This document shows positions 27,881 to 35,795 of a stretch of DNA of 64,000 bases, piece by piece. The first letter of the stretch is position 1. Each line of letters opens with the position of its first letter. The position numbers were made by a program, and so were the translations under genes. The stretch comes from Bog-473 sp963779735 (GTDB lineage: Bacteria; Actinomycetota; Acidimicrobiia; Acidimicrobiales; RAAP-2). The stretch spans positions 248,001-312,000 of the forward strand of contig CAVZZJ010000006.1 of the NCBI GenBank assembly GCA_963779735.1, given 5' to 3'. Below the pieces are notes generated by a model that was not told the DNA's origin, made no database searches, and was given only the letters and a program-made list of their open reading frames with translations.

Positions 27881-27972
27881 CGACTCCCCTTTGTAGGGTT
27901 GAGGCGTTTCCTGATGTGTTCAACAAGGGACCTGCTCATGCAAGGGGGGTTGACCTTCGGACGCCAAACGGC

Positions 27973-28311
27973 TCACTCGGATTGGCGAGCCTCTTCGACC
28001 GTTAGTTCCGCAGAGGGATCGGCTTCGAGGCGATCATCCGGAATGGGCGTTCCACTTCGAACCGAGTAGCCATAGGTGCCGGCCTCGAGCCTTTTCTCCG
28101 CTCGTTCAATCGCCGCCAAACGGTCTCTCAGTTCCTCCGCAACGGCCGCATCGGTGCCTTCGGCCGTGAGGGGTTCGGCAGAGTCGAACATGTCCCCGTC
28201 CTGATCTGCCGCGTCTCTGTCGGACCGCCCCCGCTCCTCGACGTCGCTCAGTAGTTGTTCTGTCCGAAGTCGCTCCGCTCGGAGCAGGGCGCTTGCTTTG
28301 GCAGTATCCAT
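27973..28311 (-). CDS. DksA/TraR-like protein without zinc cysteines
   Basis: A 112-aa protein with an N-terminal alpha-helical coiled-coil hairpin (about 1-72) and a C-terminal GTYGYSVRSGTPIPDDRLEADP segment (78-99) that aligns with the DksA zinc finger. All finger cysteines are replaced (GTYGYSVRSG for the usual GtYGxCxxCG), so no zinc site exists. It may still bind the RNA polymerase secondary channel. The ATG at 28311 has GGAG 5 nt upstream; the frame to 28437 is not supported. It is divergent from the DinB-fold gene. Confidence 0.8.
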   Translation of the reverse strand: MDTAKASALLRAERLRTEQLLSDVEERGRSDRDAADQDGDMFDSAEPLTAEGTDAAVAEELRDRLAAIERAEKRLEAGTYGYSVRSGTPIPDDRLEADPSAELTVEEARQSE

Positions 28312-28486
28312 ATGTGCTCCTGACTCGATCCCGTATGTCGCGATCCTATTGACGTTGCTGGTCGACTCGACGAAATGAAGGAGAAGTCCGGCCGCGGGCC
28401 GGGCATTGTAGGGCGGTAAGGTCTTGAAGTGGATCACTGCGGCAACGGACCGGTGCCATGACCGTCACCACCCGACGTCATGTTCC

Positions 28487-29125
28487 ATGAAATCGTTCCC
28501 GGAACTCCGAACCGTAGCGGCGTTTCTGGAAGCCAGCCAGCACGCCGGCACGCTCCTCGGCTCTGGCGAAGTCCGGCACGCCTGGTCGGATCCGAGTGCG
28601 GTGGAGATGATGAACGTGGGTGACATATGCGGTCACATGTTCCTCGTTGTCCGCCGGGTTGGCAAGCGCCTTGAGAGCGCCGTGAAGGTGGGCGAGCCGG
28701 CACCCGCAGCGTGGACTTGGGCGCGCGTGCAAGCGACCACGGACCTCCATCTACCCGAGCACCGCCAGGTGAGGTTGGACGGAGCTCACGTGGCGGGGTG
28801 GGGGTGGGAACAGGTCCACGGTGCGTACGATGCTCGGGTTCAACTCGTCGGCGCTCTCCTTCAGCGGGGGCTGCCGGCCGCGACGGAGGTGGCAGGACAC
28901 GCCGTTCCATTTTCTGCCTACCTCGCGACACGGGTCGTGGAGTTGGTCGTTCACGCCGACGATCTCGCCTGCAGCGTGGGGGTTGCCAGTGCGCCGCCGG
29001 TCCTGGCTCTCACCACCGCTCTCGACGCGCTCGTCGATGGATCCCGCTCGGTGCACGGGGACCTCACCGTGCTAAGGGCCCTCTCGCGCCCTGAGCGTAC
29101 CCACGGAGACATCAGCGTGTTCTAG
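28487..29125 (+). CDS. Mycothiol-dependent maleylpyruvate isomerase-like (DinB fold) protein
   Basis: A 212-aa protein of the MDMPI/DinB superfamily. The metal-binding histidines appear as H50 in VGDICGHMFLVV and as VVELVVHADDLA in the C-terminal half, both typical of the family. Members are thiol-dependent isomerases or transferases using mycothiol, which fits an actinobacterium. The ATG at 28487 is chosen because the upstream 21 codons are unlike the family. The substrate is unknown. Confidence 0.82.
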   Translation: MKSFPELRTVAAFLEASQHAGTLLGSGEVRHAWSDPSAVEMMNVGDICGHMFLVVRRVGKRLESAVKVGEPAPAAWTWARVQATTDLHLPEHRQVRLDGAHVAGWGWEQVHGAYDARVQLVGALLQRGLPAATEVAGHAVPFSAYLATRVVELVVHADDLACSVGVASAPPVLALTTALDALVDGSRSVHGDLTVLRALSRPERTHGDISVF

Positions 29126-29133
29126 CCTCATGC

Positions 29134-30642
29134 TCACATCCCGACGTCGGCGACCAGCGTCCCGGCTCGGACACCCATTTGGAGCGTCACGAAGTCGCGC
29201 TCGATCTGGTCGGCATAGGCCCTTGAGAACCTGCTCATGGCTTGGTCGAATTTGTCCGACCTTCCGAGGTAGGACGCGATTGCGATGCGATCACCTGTAC
29301 GTGCGTGAGCCCTGGCCAGCGTCCACCCACACATCTGGCCCCAGAGCTCCATACCCGCAGGTGTCATGCCGGCGATATCGGCCGAACCCTTCCAGTCCCG
29401 GAGCTGGCGAATGTAGTAGTCGCGTGCCAGTCCATCGCGACTGTCGCGCACCCAACCTAGGAAGATGTCGGTAGCCGCCTGTATCATGCGTTGTCCGCAC
29501 ACCACGCGCTCTCCATGGTTGGAGAATCCTGCCTTCGACGTGAAGCGCTCCAAGACCGACGCTTCCGCCTGCTTTATCTGCAGGAACACCGGGGATGCGT
29601 GACCGTGGTCAAGAAGCAGGGCGATCCAGGCGTCGCTCCCAACGCTGCCGACGCCGACGACCTTGCGCGCCATGTGCACGAACCGATATTGCCCGAGGAG
29701 GTGTCGCCTATCCGGTTGGAGCGTTTGCTCGTAGGACCGGACGGCACCGAGCAGCCATTTGCCCCCCGCATCCGAGTGGATGTCTTCCCCGAGCTGCTCA
29801 ATGGGCACGATGAGCGGTGGGTCGCTGACGATCCTGGGTTCGCCGTCCACAAGTTCGACGAGCTTTTCAAACGCCTGGTGGCTGTCGTGTGCCCGCGCCT
29901 TGGTGATAGCCCTCCACACGCTCGGAGTCCTCTTTGGATCGAGCAAGGCGTCGAAGCGCGGCAACAGGTCGTCGCAGTCGAGGTGGGCGTACCACACGTC
30001 GAGCATGGGTATTCCCGCGAACTCGGTCATGGCCTCCCTGTAGGTGCGAGCTGCCCCAATTACGATGTCTTTTCGCCGCTGGCCCGAGAAGCCATTCTCA
30101 CGGCCGGAGATCTCGAGGCTGGCGGTCAGTCGCTTGAGGTCCCACTCCCACGGTCCCGGTGCGGTCTCATCGAAGTCGTTCACGTCGAAGAAGAGACGCC
30201 GCTCGGGGGAACCGAACATCCCGAAGTTGGAGAGATGCGCGTCACCACACAGCTGGACGGTCAGGCCAGTCGTCGGTGTGGTGGCGAGATCGGCAGCCAT
30301 GGGAAGAGCGGCACCCCGGAAGTAGGCGAACGGCGAAGCGAGCATCCGTCCGTACCGGATAGGCACGAGCTCGGGGACCCGAGTCGCCGCCTGTTCTTGC
30401 AAGAGCGCTATCGGATCGCGGCTTTCGAATTCCGTCCCGCAGGCGGCGTGACTCGAGCGAGGTGACGCGTCGCGTGCTGCTCTCCCGAGTGCAATCCGCT
30501 CGGCACGCGCGACCGAGCCGGAGGGCGCGCGGCTCGCCAGGGCATCTGCCCCGGCGCCTCCTCTTGTGGTTAACGGTTCGGCGTCAGACCGTACGAGGAT
30601 CCCCTTATCTACTAGCCCGGGAGCACCTGTCACTCGTTCCAC
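29134..30642 (-). CDS. DUF2252 family protein
   Basis: A 502-aa protein of the DUF2252 family, with a kinase-like fold. Hallmarks are the RYGRMLASPFAYFRGAA segment, CGDAHLSNFGMF (a phosphotransferase-type catalytic loop H-x-x-N) and FDVNDFDET, which resembles the metal-binding DFD. The physiological role of the family is not established. The GTG start leaves a 70-residue N-terminus not typical of the family, so the true start may be internal. It is convergent with the DinB-fold gene, 8 bp apart. Confidence 0.88.
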   Translation of the reverse strand: MERVTGAPGLVDKGILVRSDAEPLTTRGGAGADALASRAPSGSVARAERIALGRAARDASPRSSHAACGTEFESRDPIALLQEQAATRVPELVPIRYGRMLASPFAYFRGAALPMAADLATTPTTGLTVQLCGDAHLSNFGMFGSPERRLFFDVNDFDETAPGPWEWDLKRLTASLEISGRENGFSGQRRKDIVIGAARTYREAMTEFAGIPMLDVWYAHLDCDDLLPRFDALLDPKRTPSVWRAITKARAHDSHQAFEKLVELVDGEPRIVSDPPLIVPIEQLGEDIHSDAGGKWLLGAVRSYEQTLQPDRRHLLGQYRFVHMARKVVGVGSVGSDAWIALLLDHGHASPVFLQIKQAEASVLERFTSKAGFSNHGERVVCGQRMIQAATDIFLGWVRDSRDGLARDYYIRQLRDWKGSADIAGMTPAGMELWGQMCGWTLARAHARTGDRIAIASYLGRSDKFDQAMSRFSRAYADQIERDFVTLQMGVRAGTLVADVGM

Positions 30643-30742
30643 CGATCCCTTGCGCCGACGACGGTTCTGTGGCCGACAGTGGGCCTGCCGGTGGGCCCCA
30701 GGCTAACCGATTCTGCCTCGGGAGCCCGAGCCGGAATGGACG

Positions 30743-31399
30743 TCAGGTCCCCCGAGTTCCGACACCACGGGCATGAACCGTGGCGGCCGCATCCGGGGCG
30801 GCGCCCAAACCACGCAGCGCAAAGTCGGCGAGCCGCTGGGTGGCCTCGCGCGAGGGCCGCTCCTCGCGGGAGAGGTGGCGGCGCATGCTGCTGAAGACGA
30901 AGTCATGAATGATGAGGGCGTCGGCGGCGGGGTTGCTGCTTTGCCAGGCACCCTCGGCTGCGCCGAGGGTGATGGCTTCCTCCAGCATGTGCGTCAACAG
31001 TCGCTCGGTCTCCGCCGGGTCTTCGCTGCCGTTGGCCGACTTTGGTGGTGAGACGATGAAGGGTCGGGTGCGCTCCGCGGCGGACGCCGCTTGGGCCTGT
31101 CGCATCACACCGGTCACCCAGGTGCGCACCTTGTCCTCCGGCGTTTGCGCCGCGACCATGCGCCCCATGAGGTAGGCGGCAAGAATTCGCCGTCCTTCGG
31201 CGAGCACGGCAGCAATGAGATCGTCCTTGGACTCGAAGCACCGGTAGAAGGCCTGCCTCGAGAGCCCTGCTTCACGGAGGATGGAGCGTACCGACGGCTC
31301 GGCTTCACCGGTTGCTGCCGCGACGCGGAACGCCGCCTCGACGAGCCGGCGGGCGTGCTCCTCGGTCTCCCCCTGGCTCAGTCGGGGGCGGGGGCTCAT
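30743..31399 (-). CDS. TetR-family transcriptional regulator
   Basis: A 218-aa TetR regulator. The N-terminal helix-turn-helix is visible at about 36-57 (PSVRSILREAGLSRQAFYRCFESK), followed by an all-helical ligand domain. It is the last gene of a six-gene operon; its ATG overlaps the stop of the acyl-CoA ligase-like gene by 4 bp. It probably represses its own operon through the palindrome at 35562-35576, with an acyl-CoA or 2-oxo acid derivative as inducer; both are inference. Confidence 0.92.
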   Translation of the reverse strand: MSPRPRLSQGETEEHARRLVEAAFRVAAATGEAEPSVRSILREAGLSRQAFYRCFESKDDLIAAVLAEGRRILAAYLMGRMVAAQTPEDKVRTWVTGVMRQAQAASAAERTRPFIVSPPKSANGSEDPAETERLLTHMLEEAITLGAAEGAWQSSNPAADALIIHDFVFSSMRRHLSREERPSREATQRLADFALRGLGAAPDAAATVHARGVGTRGT

Positions 31400-32811
31400 G
31401 CGGTATGGGCAGCCCGCTCGACGAGCAGACGACGCTGCACCTGGCGCGTTGCGCCCGTGCGGGGGATGTCGTCGACCACGACGAGCCGTCGAGGAACCTT
31501 GAAGGGAGCGATGTGTGCGTGGCAGTGCTTCTGCAGGTCGTCGAGCGTGAGCGACGCTCCTGGTTGGAGCACGACGAACGCCGCGATGATCTCGCCCCAG
31601 TCGTCGTGGGGGAGACCGGCGACGGCGCCGTCGGCAATGGCCGCGTGCTCGAGAAGGATGGCATCGACCTCGGCGGGGGCAACGCTCTCGCCTCCCGTGC
31701 GGATTATTTCGCTGGAGCGGCCGACGATCGTGACGTAGCCCTCGTCGTCCATCTCGGCGAGCTCGCCGGTGCGGTACCACCCGTCCACCAGCGCAGCCGC
31801 GGTCGCATCGGGGTTACGGAAGTACCCGGTGAAGAGGAACGGGCTCTTGGTCCACAGCTCACCGCGCTCGACACGGACGAGCACGTACGGGCCAGGCGGC
31901 CCCACACTGCCGGCCTTGCGGTGAAGATCTTCGAAGGGGAGCTTGCACACCCCTCCCGCCTCGGTGGAGCCGTACGTGACCGTCGTGGTGGTCTGGGGGA
32001 GTGCGTCATGGATGGCATCGAGCATCTGCAGCGTCGTCGCCGACGTTCCGGTGTCGGCCTGGCGGAGCGAGCCTAGGTCGAACTCCCCGAGGTCGAGCTC
32101 GAGAATGCGCCGCCAGACGGCGGGGATGGCGTAGAAGCGCTGGGCTCGCCGACGCTCGATGGCCTCCATCAGCCCAGCGGCGTCCGCCCCGTCGGCAAGT
32201 ACGATCTCCTCGCCCCGCAACCACGGCGCGGTGGCGCTGGTCCATCCCGACATGTGGAACAGCGGGAACATGGAGACCGTGGGACCGTTCGGGAAGTCCG
32301 TGGTGCTCGACAGGGCTCGAAGCATGTTCGTTCGGTGCGACAGCTCTATCGCCTTGGGCGTGCCGGTCGTGCCACTCGTGAAGAACATGATGTGGCCGTC
32401 GGTCTCCTGGACGATTTCGGTGTCGATTCCGCTCGTCACCGTCGACCGGCTCAGGTCGGCGAGCCGTATGTCGCCCTCGTGACCCTCGTCGACGACGACG
32501 ATCCTCGGCTCGGCCAGGTCGAACACGGCCCGTGCCTCGCTGTCGCTGAACCTCGGATTGGCGGGCGTGAACGTGGCGCCGATGGCTGCCGACGCAAAGT
32601 AGAGCGGGACGAGGTCGAGGTCGGTATCGCACCAGCACCCAACCCGGTCACCACGGCGCAGACCGGCTCCAACCAGCGCGCGGGCGAAGCGCGGCACGGC
32701 CTCGGCCAGCTCCCCGAACGTTCGCGAATCCTTGCCCCGTGTCACCGCCACCCGGTTGGGGTAGCGCGCGGCGGCCGCGGAGAACGCCTCGTGCAGCAGC
32801 AACGGGTTCAT
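31396..32811 (-). CDS. AMP-forming acyl-CoA ligase-like protein lacking the usual C-terminal lysine
   Basis: A 471-aa ANL-superfamily protein, shorter than typical ligases (500-550). The P-loop FTSGTTGTPKA is at 144-154, YGSTEAGG and the WYRTGE aspartate-equivalent region are present. The C-terminal motif, usually P-x-T-x-T-G-K, reads PRTGATRQVQRRL: the glycine-lysine pair is replaced by Arg-Gln, so the catalytic lysine of adenylation appears absent. It may have altered activity. ATG at 32811 overlaps the beta-subunit stop by 4 bp, and its own stop overlaps the TetR start. It probably handles an acid linked to the oxidoreductase product. Confidence 0.9.
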   Translation of the reverse strand: MNPLLLHEAFSAAAARYPNRVAVTRGKDSRTFGELAEAVPRFARALVGAGLRRGDRVGCWCDTDLDLVPLYFASAAIGATFTPANPRFSDSEARAVFDLAEPRIVVVDEGHEGDIRLADLSRSTVTSGIDTEIVQETDGHIMFFTSGTTGTPKAIELSHRTNMLRALSSTTDFPNGPTVSMFPLFHMSGWTSATAPWLRGEEIVLADGADAAGLMEAIERRRAQRFYAIPAVWRRILELDLGEFDLGSLRQADTGTSATTLQMLDAIHDALPQTTTTVTYGSTEAGGVCKLPFEDLHRKAGSVGPPGPYVLVRVERGELWTKSPFLFTGYFRNPDATAAALVDGWYRTGELAEMDDEGYVTIVGRSSEIIRTGGESVAPAEVDAILLEHAAIADGAVAGLPHDDWGEIIAAFVVLQPGASLTLDDLQKHCHAHIAPFKVPRRLVVVDDIPRTGATRQVQRRLLVERAAHTA

Positions 32812-33605
32812 GCAGCTGGCTGAGCAGGGTCCTTGAGCACACCGAGCTCGTACGTGCCGGCCATCTTGTCCCCGAGGTAGTCGGGCGCCTCGCTGGTCTC
32901 GATGAACCAGCCCGTCGGGCACATCGTGAGTATCTCGACGAACGTGAAGCCGGCACCCGCCATCTGCAGCTCGAAGGCTCGGCCGAGCATGCGCCTGGTC
33001 CGGGCCACGTTGCCTGCGTTGTTCACGGCCGACCGCCCCACGTACGCCGCACCGTCGAGCTGGGCGATGAGGTTGGCGATCGGCACCGGGTAGCCATGCA
33101 GCGCGGCGTCGCGGCCGTCCAACGTGTTCTTCGTCCGCTGCCCGAGAACGGTCGTCGCCGTCATGTGGCCGCCCGTTTCGCCGAAGACGCCGTTGTTGAG
33201 CAGGATGGCGGTGACCGCCTCGCCACGGGCGGCGGTGTGGATGATCTCCTGCAGTCCCTCGTTCACCATGTCGCCGTCACCTTGGAGGGAGAACACGAAG
33301 GAGTCGGGCCGCATGCGCTTGACGCCGGTGGCCAGCGACGGGGCCCGGCCGTGCAGCGCCTGCACGACATCGACGTCGAGCGACGAGGCGAACCCGGTGT
33401 AGCAGCCGATGCCGACGACGCCGATGGCTCGGGTGGCGAGCTGCAGCTCACCCATCATTTCGGCGGCCGCCCGCATGGCGACAGGGTGGCCGCAGCCGGG
33501 GCAGAGGTGGTGCATCTCGTCGTTGAGCAGCGAAGGCGCGAAGTCCTCGACGAGCTGGGCCGGCACGCTGGGGGGCCGGTTGGTGGGCAGGATCGTGATA
33601 CTCAT
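32808..33605 (-). CDS. 2-oxoacid:ferredoxin oxidoreductase, beta (TPP) subunit
   Basis: A 265-aa thiamine-diphosphate subunit. It has the CPGCGH motif (C35, C38), which with later cysteines binds a [4Fe-4S] cluster in this family, and the TPP/magnesium motif LQGDGDMVNEG near 105. It works with the alpha, gamma and delta subunits to decarboxylate a 2-oxo acid to acyl-CoA while reducing ferredoxin. Start and stop both lie in 4-bp overlaps with the neighbours. The substrate (branched-chain, aromatic or 2-oxoglutarate type) cannot be decided from sequence. Confidence 0.93.
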   Translation of the reverse strand: MSITILPTNRPPSVPAQLVEDFAPSLLNDEMHHLCPGCGHPVAMRAAAEMMGELQLATRAIGVVGIGCYTGFASSLDVDVVQALHGRAPSLATGVKRMRPDSFVFSLQGDGDMVNEGLQEIIHTAARGEAVTAILLNNGVFGETGGHMTATTVLGQRTKNTLDGRDAALHGYPVPIANLIAQLDGAAYVGRSAVNNAGNVARTRRMLGRAFELQMAGAGFTFVEILTMCPTGWFIETSEAPDYLGDKMAGTYELGVLKDPAQPAA

Positions 33606-34690
33606 GACACCTCACTCATCTGGGCGGTGAACGTGTTGCGAATGCGGACCAGGAGGCGTTCGACGTCGTAGTCCGGCGATATCCCGAAGCCCGACATGTC
33701 GAGGGTCAGATCCCCGATGAACTCCACCGGGGCCCGGCCGTAGACGGCGAGCCGTACGTCGTCGATCATCTGGCCGTTGTTGAGCTCGTAGACGGCGAGC
33801 GTCCGGGCGCGCTCGGCCACTCGGGCGATGGCCTCGCTCGGGAACGGCCACAACGTGATCGGCCGTACGAAGCCGATCGGCAGTCCTTCCTCGCGTAACA
33901 GCCCGACCACGTAGCGCACGTAGCGGGCGGCGGTGCCGAAGGAGACGACCACGAAGTCGGCGTCGTCCACGAAGCCGACTTCCACCATGGGCTCTATGCC
34001 TTCGGTCATGGTCGCCATCCGTTCGGCGACGAACTTGAGGTGGCCGCCGTAGCCGCTCCGGTCTTCGTGGTGCTTGGTGGCCGAGAGTGGCGAGACGAGC
34101 TTGGCGTTACCGGTCCCACCGCTGAGGCCGTCTACCACCCAGTCCTTGGCCGGTAGGGGACCGAACTCCAGAGCGCGTACGTCAGCCGACTCCTGCACGT
34201 GGGCGAGGTAGTAGTCGCCGTAGAACAGCACCGGGTTGCGCCACTCATCGGCCAGGTGGAAGGCGTACTGGGCGAGCTCGACTGCCTCGGGCAGGTCCAC
34301 CGGGGCCAGCACCGGCGTGCGGTAGTCCCCGTGACCGCCGCCGCGTGTGCTCTGGTAGTAGTCGGTCTGCCCGCGCGACATGTTGACCACGACCAGCGGC
34401 ACCTGGGCTCGACAGAGCTCGGAGATCGATTCCTGCATGAGCGAAAGACCCTGGCCGACCGACCCGGTGGCGGCCCGAGCACCCGTCGCCGCCGCGCCCC
34501 ACGCCATGCCGATCGCCTCGAGTTCGCTCTCGGCGTTTATGCAGGTACCGCCCACTGCGGGCAGGAGTCGGGCCATGTGCTCGAGGACTTCGGTGAACGG
34601 CGTCATCGGGTAGCCGGCGAAGAACCGGCACCCGGCGGTGACCATCGCCTCGGCGATGGCCTCGGACCCCTCCATGAAGCGACCTGGCAT
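33602..34690 (-). CDS. 2-oxoacid:ferredoxin oxidoreductase, alpha subunit
   Basis: A 362-aa pyrimidine-binding alpha subunit. FFAGYPMTPFTEVLEHMA near residue 23-40 and ESELEAIGMAWGAAATGARA near 54-73 (with the TPP-activating Glu) are family hallmarks. The C-terminal domain II has VVSFGTAARYVRYVV and LNNGQMIDDVRL. The ATG at 34690 overlaps the delta-subunit stop by 4 bp; longer frames upstream are read-through of GC-rich DNA over the ferredoxin gene. Confidence 0.93.
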   Translation of the reverse strand: MPGRFMEGSEAIAEAMVTAGCRFFAGYPMTPFTEVLEHMARLLPAVGGTCINAESELEAIGMAWGAAATGARAATGSVGQGLSLMQESISELCRAQVPLVVVNMSRGQTDYYQSTRGGGHGDYRTPVLAPVDLPEAVELAQYAFHLADEWRNPVLFYGDYYLAHVQESADVRALEFGPLPAKDWVVDGLSGGTGNAKLVSPLSATKHHEDRSGYGGHLKFVAERMATMTEGIEPMVEVGFVDDADFVVVSFGTAARYVRYVVGLLREEGLPIGFVRPITLWPFPSEAIARVAERARTLAVYELNNGQMIDDVRLAVYGRAPVEFIGDLTLDMSGFGISPDYDVERLLVRIRNTFTAQMSEVS

Positions 34691-34953
34691 CAGCCCTCCT
34701 GCCGCTCGGTGACGATGGGTTCGTCGTACTTCCACACCTGGAACACGTAGTCCGGGCAGATCTGCGCGCACGCCCGGCACGCCGTGCACCCCTCGGTGAC
34801 CAGCTGCGGATAGCGGAACCCGCGGATGTTCCGGTCGATCTCTGTCATGGCGAGCACCCCGGGGCGGCAGGCGTCGATGCACAGATCGCAACCCTTGCAC
34901 CGCTCGAGGTCGATCACCACGGTGCCCCTCGACACCACCGTCTTGGCACTCAT
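34690..34953 (-). CDS. 2-oxoacid:ferredoxin oxidoreductase, delta (2[4Fe-4S] ferredoxin) subunit
   Basis: An 87-aa ferredoxin-like subunit. Two full cluster motifs are visible: C19-x2-C22-x2-C25-x3-C29 and C56-x2-C59-x2-C62-x3-C66. It passes electrons from the TPP site to free ferredoxin. The ATG at 34953 is chosen because it overlaps the gamma-subunit stop by 4 bp; the frame extends ten codons further without support. Confidence 0.93.
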   Translation of the reverse strand: MSAKTVVSRGTVVIDLERCKGCDLCIDACRPGVLAMTEIDRNIRGFRYPQLVTEGCTACRACAQICPDYVFQVWKYDEPIVTERQEG

Positions 34954-35540
34954 CGCCGCGCTCCCGCCGTGCGCTCGGGCCACGCCTCGGCAACCCGCTG
35001 AGCTACGAGGGCGTATCCGGCGCGGACAGCCTCGGCGTTGGCCGCTGCGTGTTGTGCCCGGTAGGGCGGGAGTACCTCAGCGGTGGCCGCCTCGAGGGCG
35101 CCGAGGCTCACGATCCCCGTCGCAGCGGAAAGCGCGCCGAGTGCGACCATCGATGCGCCACGGGGGTTGCCGATCTCGGTGGCTTTGGCCGTCGCCTCAA
35201 TCTCGACAAGCGTCAGGTCCGATCGGCCGACGTCGCCTCGGAACACGCTCCGGTCGATGACCACGACGCCGCCCGCCAGCAGCCGTGGCTTGAGCTCGGG
35301 CCAGTACTCCTGATGCAACGCTACGGCGCCCCACGCCCGCGAGACCGTCGGCGGCGTCAGCAGCCGTTCGGTGCCCACCACGACCGTGGAGTCAGAGTTC
35401 CCTCCTCGCATCATGCCGCCGTACTCGCCGAACACCATCGCTTGCAGACCGTCGGACACAGCGGCTACCGCCAGCGTGCGTGCCGCCAACTGAATCCCCT
35501 GCCCGCCGATGCCGGTGAGTAGCAACGCCCTTTCGGTCAC
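34950..35540 (-). CDS. 2-oxoacid:ferredoxin oxidoreductase, gamma subunit
   Basis: A 196-aa subunit with the CoA-domain start LLLTGIGGQGIQLAARTLA and the conserved FGEYGGMMRGGNSDSTVVV segment. It is the first gene of the operon, giving the order gamma-delta-alpha-beta seen in VOR/KOR-type enzymes. The GTG start at 35540 has AGGAAGG about 5 nt upstream. The promoter and a 15-bp palindrome lie directly before it. Confidence 0.92.
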   Translation of the reverse strand: MTERALLLTGIGGQGIQLAARTLAVAAVSDGLQAMVFGEYGGMMRGGNSDSTVVVGTERLLTPPTVSRAWGAVALHQEYWPELKPRLLAGGVVVIDRSVFRGDVGRSDLTLVEIEATAKATEIGNPRGASMVALGALSAATGIVSLGALEAATAEVLPPYRAQHAAANAEAVRAGYALVAQRVAEAWPERTAGARR

Positions 35541-35561
35541 GGTTTCCTTCCTCGGCTTTTA

Positions 35562-35576
35562 CGGAACATTGTTCCG
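35562..35576. promoter_or_regulatory. Perfect 15-bp palindrome, probable TetR operator
   Basis: CGGAACA-T-TGTTCCG is a perfect 7+1+7 inverted repeat, 21 nt upstream of the gamma-subunit start and covering the predicted transcription start (+1 near 35575). A TetR gene ends this operon. Size, symmetry and position all fit a TetR-family operator. Confidence 0.65.
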
Positions 35577-35581
35577 ACAAG

Positions 35582-35610
35582 AGTCTGACACCGCCCGAGA
35601 GCCGTGTCAA
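35582..35610 (-). promoter_or_regulatory. Promoter of the 2-oxoacid oxidoreductase operon
   Basis: On the minus strand a consensus TTGACA (35610-35605) is followed after 17 nt by CAGACT (35587-35582). The predicted start falls inside the palindrome at 35562-35576, so a bound repressor would block initiation. Confidence 0.6.
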
Positions 35611-35661
35611 CGGGCGTCGCGGCATCCCAGGGGGCGAACCCGACTGCCGTCACATCCCTCC

Positions 35662-35690
35662 TTGTGCTCTCGGTTGCGGAATCATATTCT
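35662..35690 (+). promoter_or_regulatory. Promoter of the acyl-CoA dehydrogenase-CaiB operon
   Basis: TTGTGC (35662-35667), a 17-nt spacer and TATTCT (35685-35690). The predicted start is near 35697, about 100 nt before the acyl-CoA dehydrogenase ATG. It is divergent from the oxidoreductase promoter, with 51 bp between the two -35 boxes. Confidence 0.58.
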
Positions 35691-35712
35691 GAGAGAGGAG
35701 AACATGATTCCG
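35677..35712. promoter_or_regulatory. Long dyad over the -10 box and start of the divergent promoter
   Basis: CGGAATCAT at 35677-35685 and ATGATTCCG at 35704-35712 are perfect 9-bp arms. Inside them TTCT and AGAA also pair, giving 13 pairs with one mismatch around an 8-nt GAGAGAGG loop. The dyad covers the -10 box and start site. It could be an operator, or, if transcribed from further upstream, a leader hairpin enclosing a Shine-Dalgarno-like AGGAG. The outer CGGAA/TTCCG ends match those of the palindrome at 35562-35576. Confidence 0.5.
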
Positions 35713-35795
35713 AGCGTTCGGGCGATAGGCCCGAGACCCGTCTGCGTGGCGGCTGGGCTCGCTTTGCACATCTGGCACACGACGGGAGGGCTTGC

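Noticed and set aside
34691..34993. Extended N-terminus of the alpha subunit
   Set aside because: It overlaps the ferredoxin subunit in another frame; the ATG at 34690 with 4-bp overlap is the proper start.
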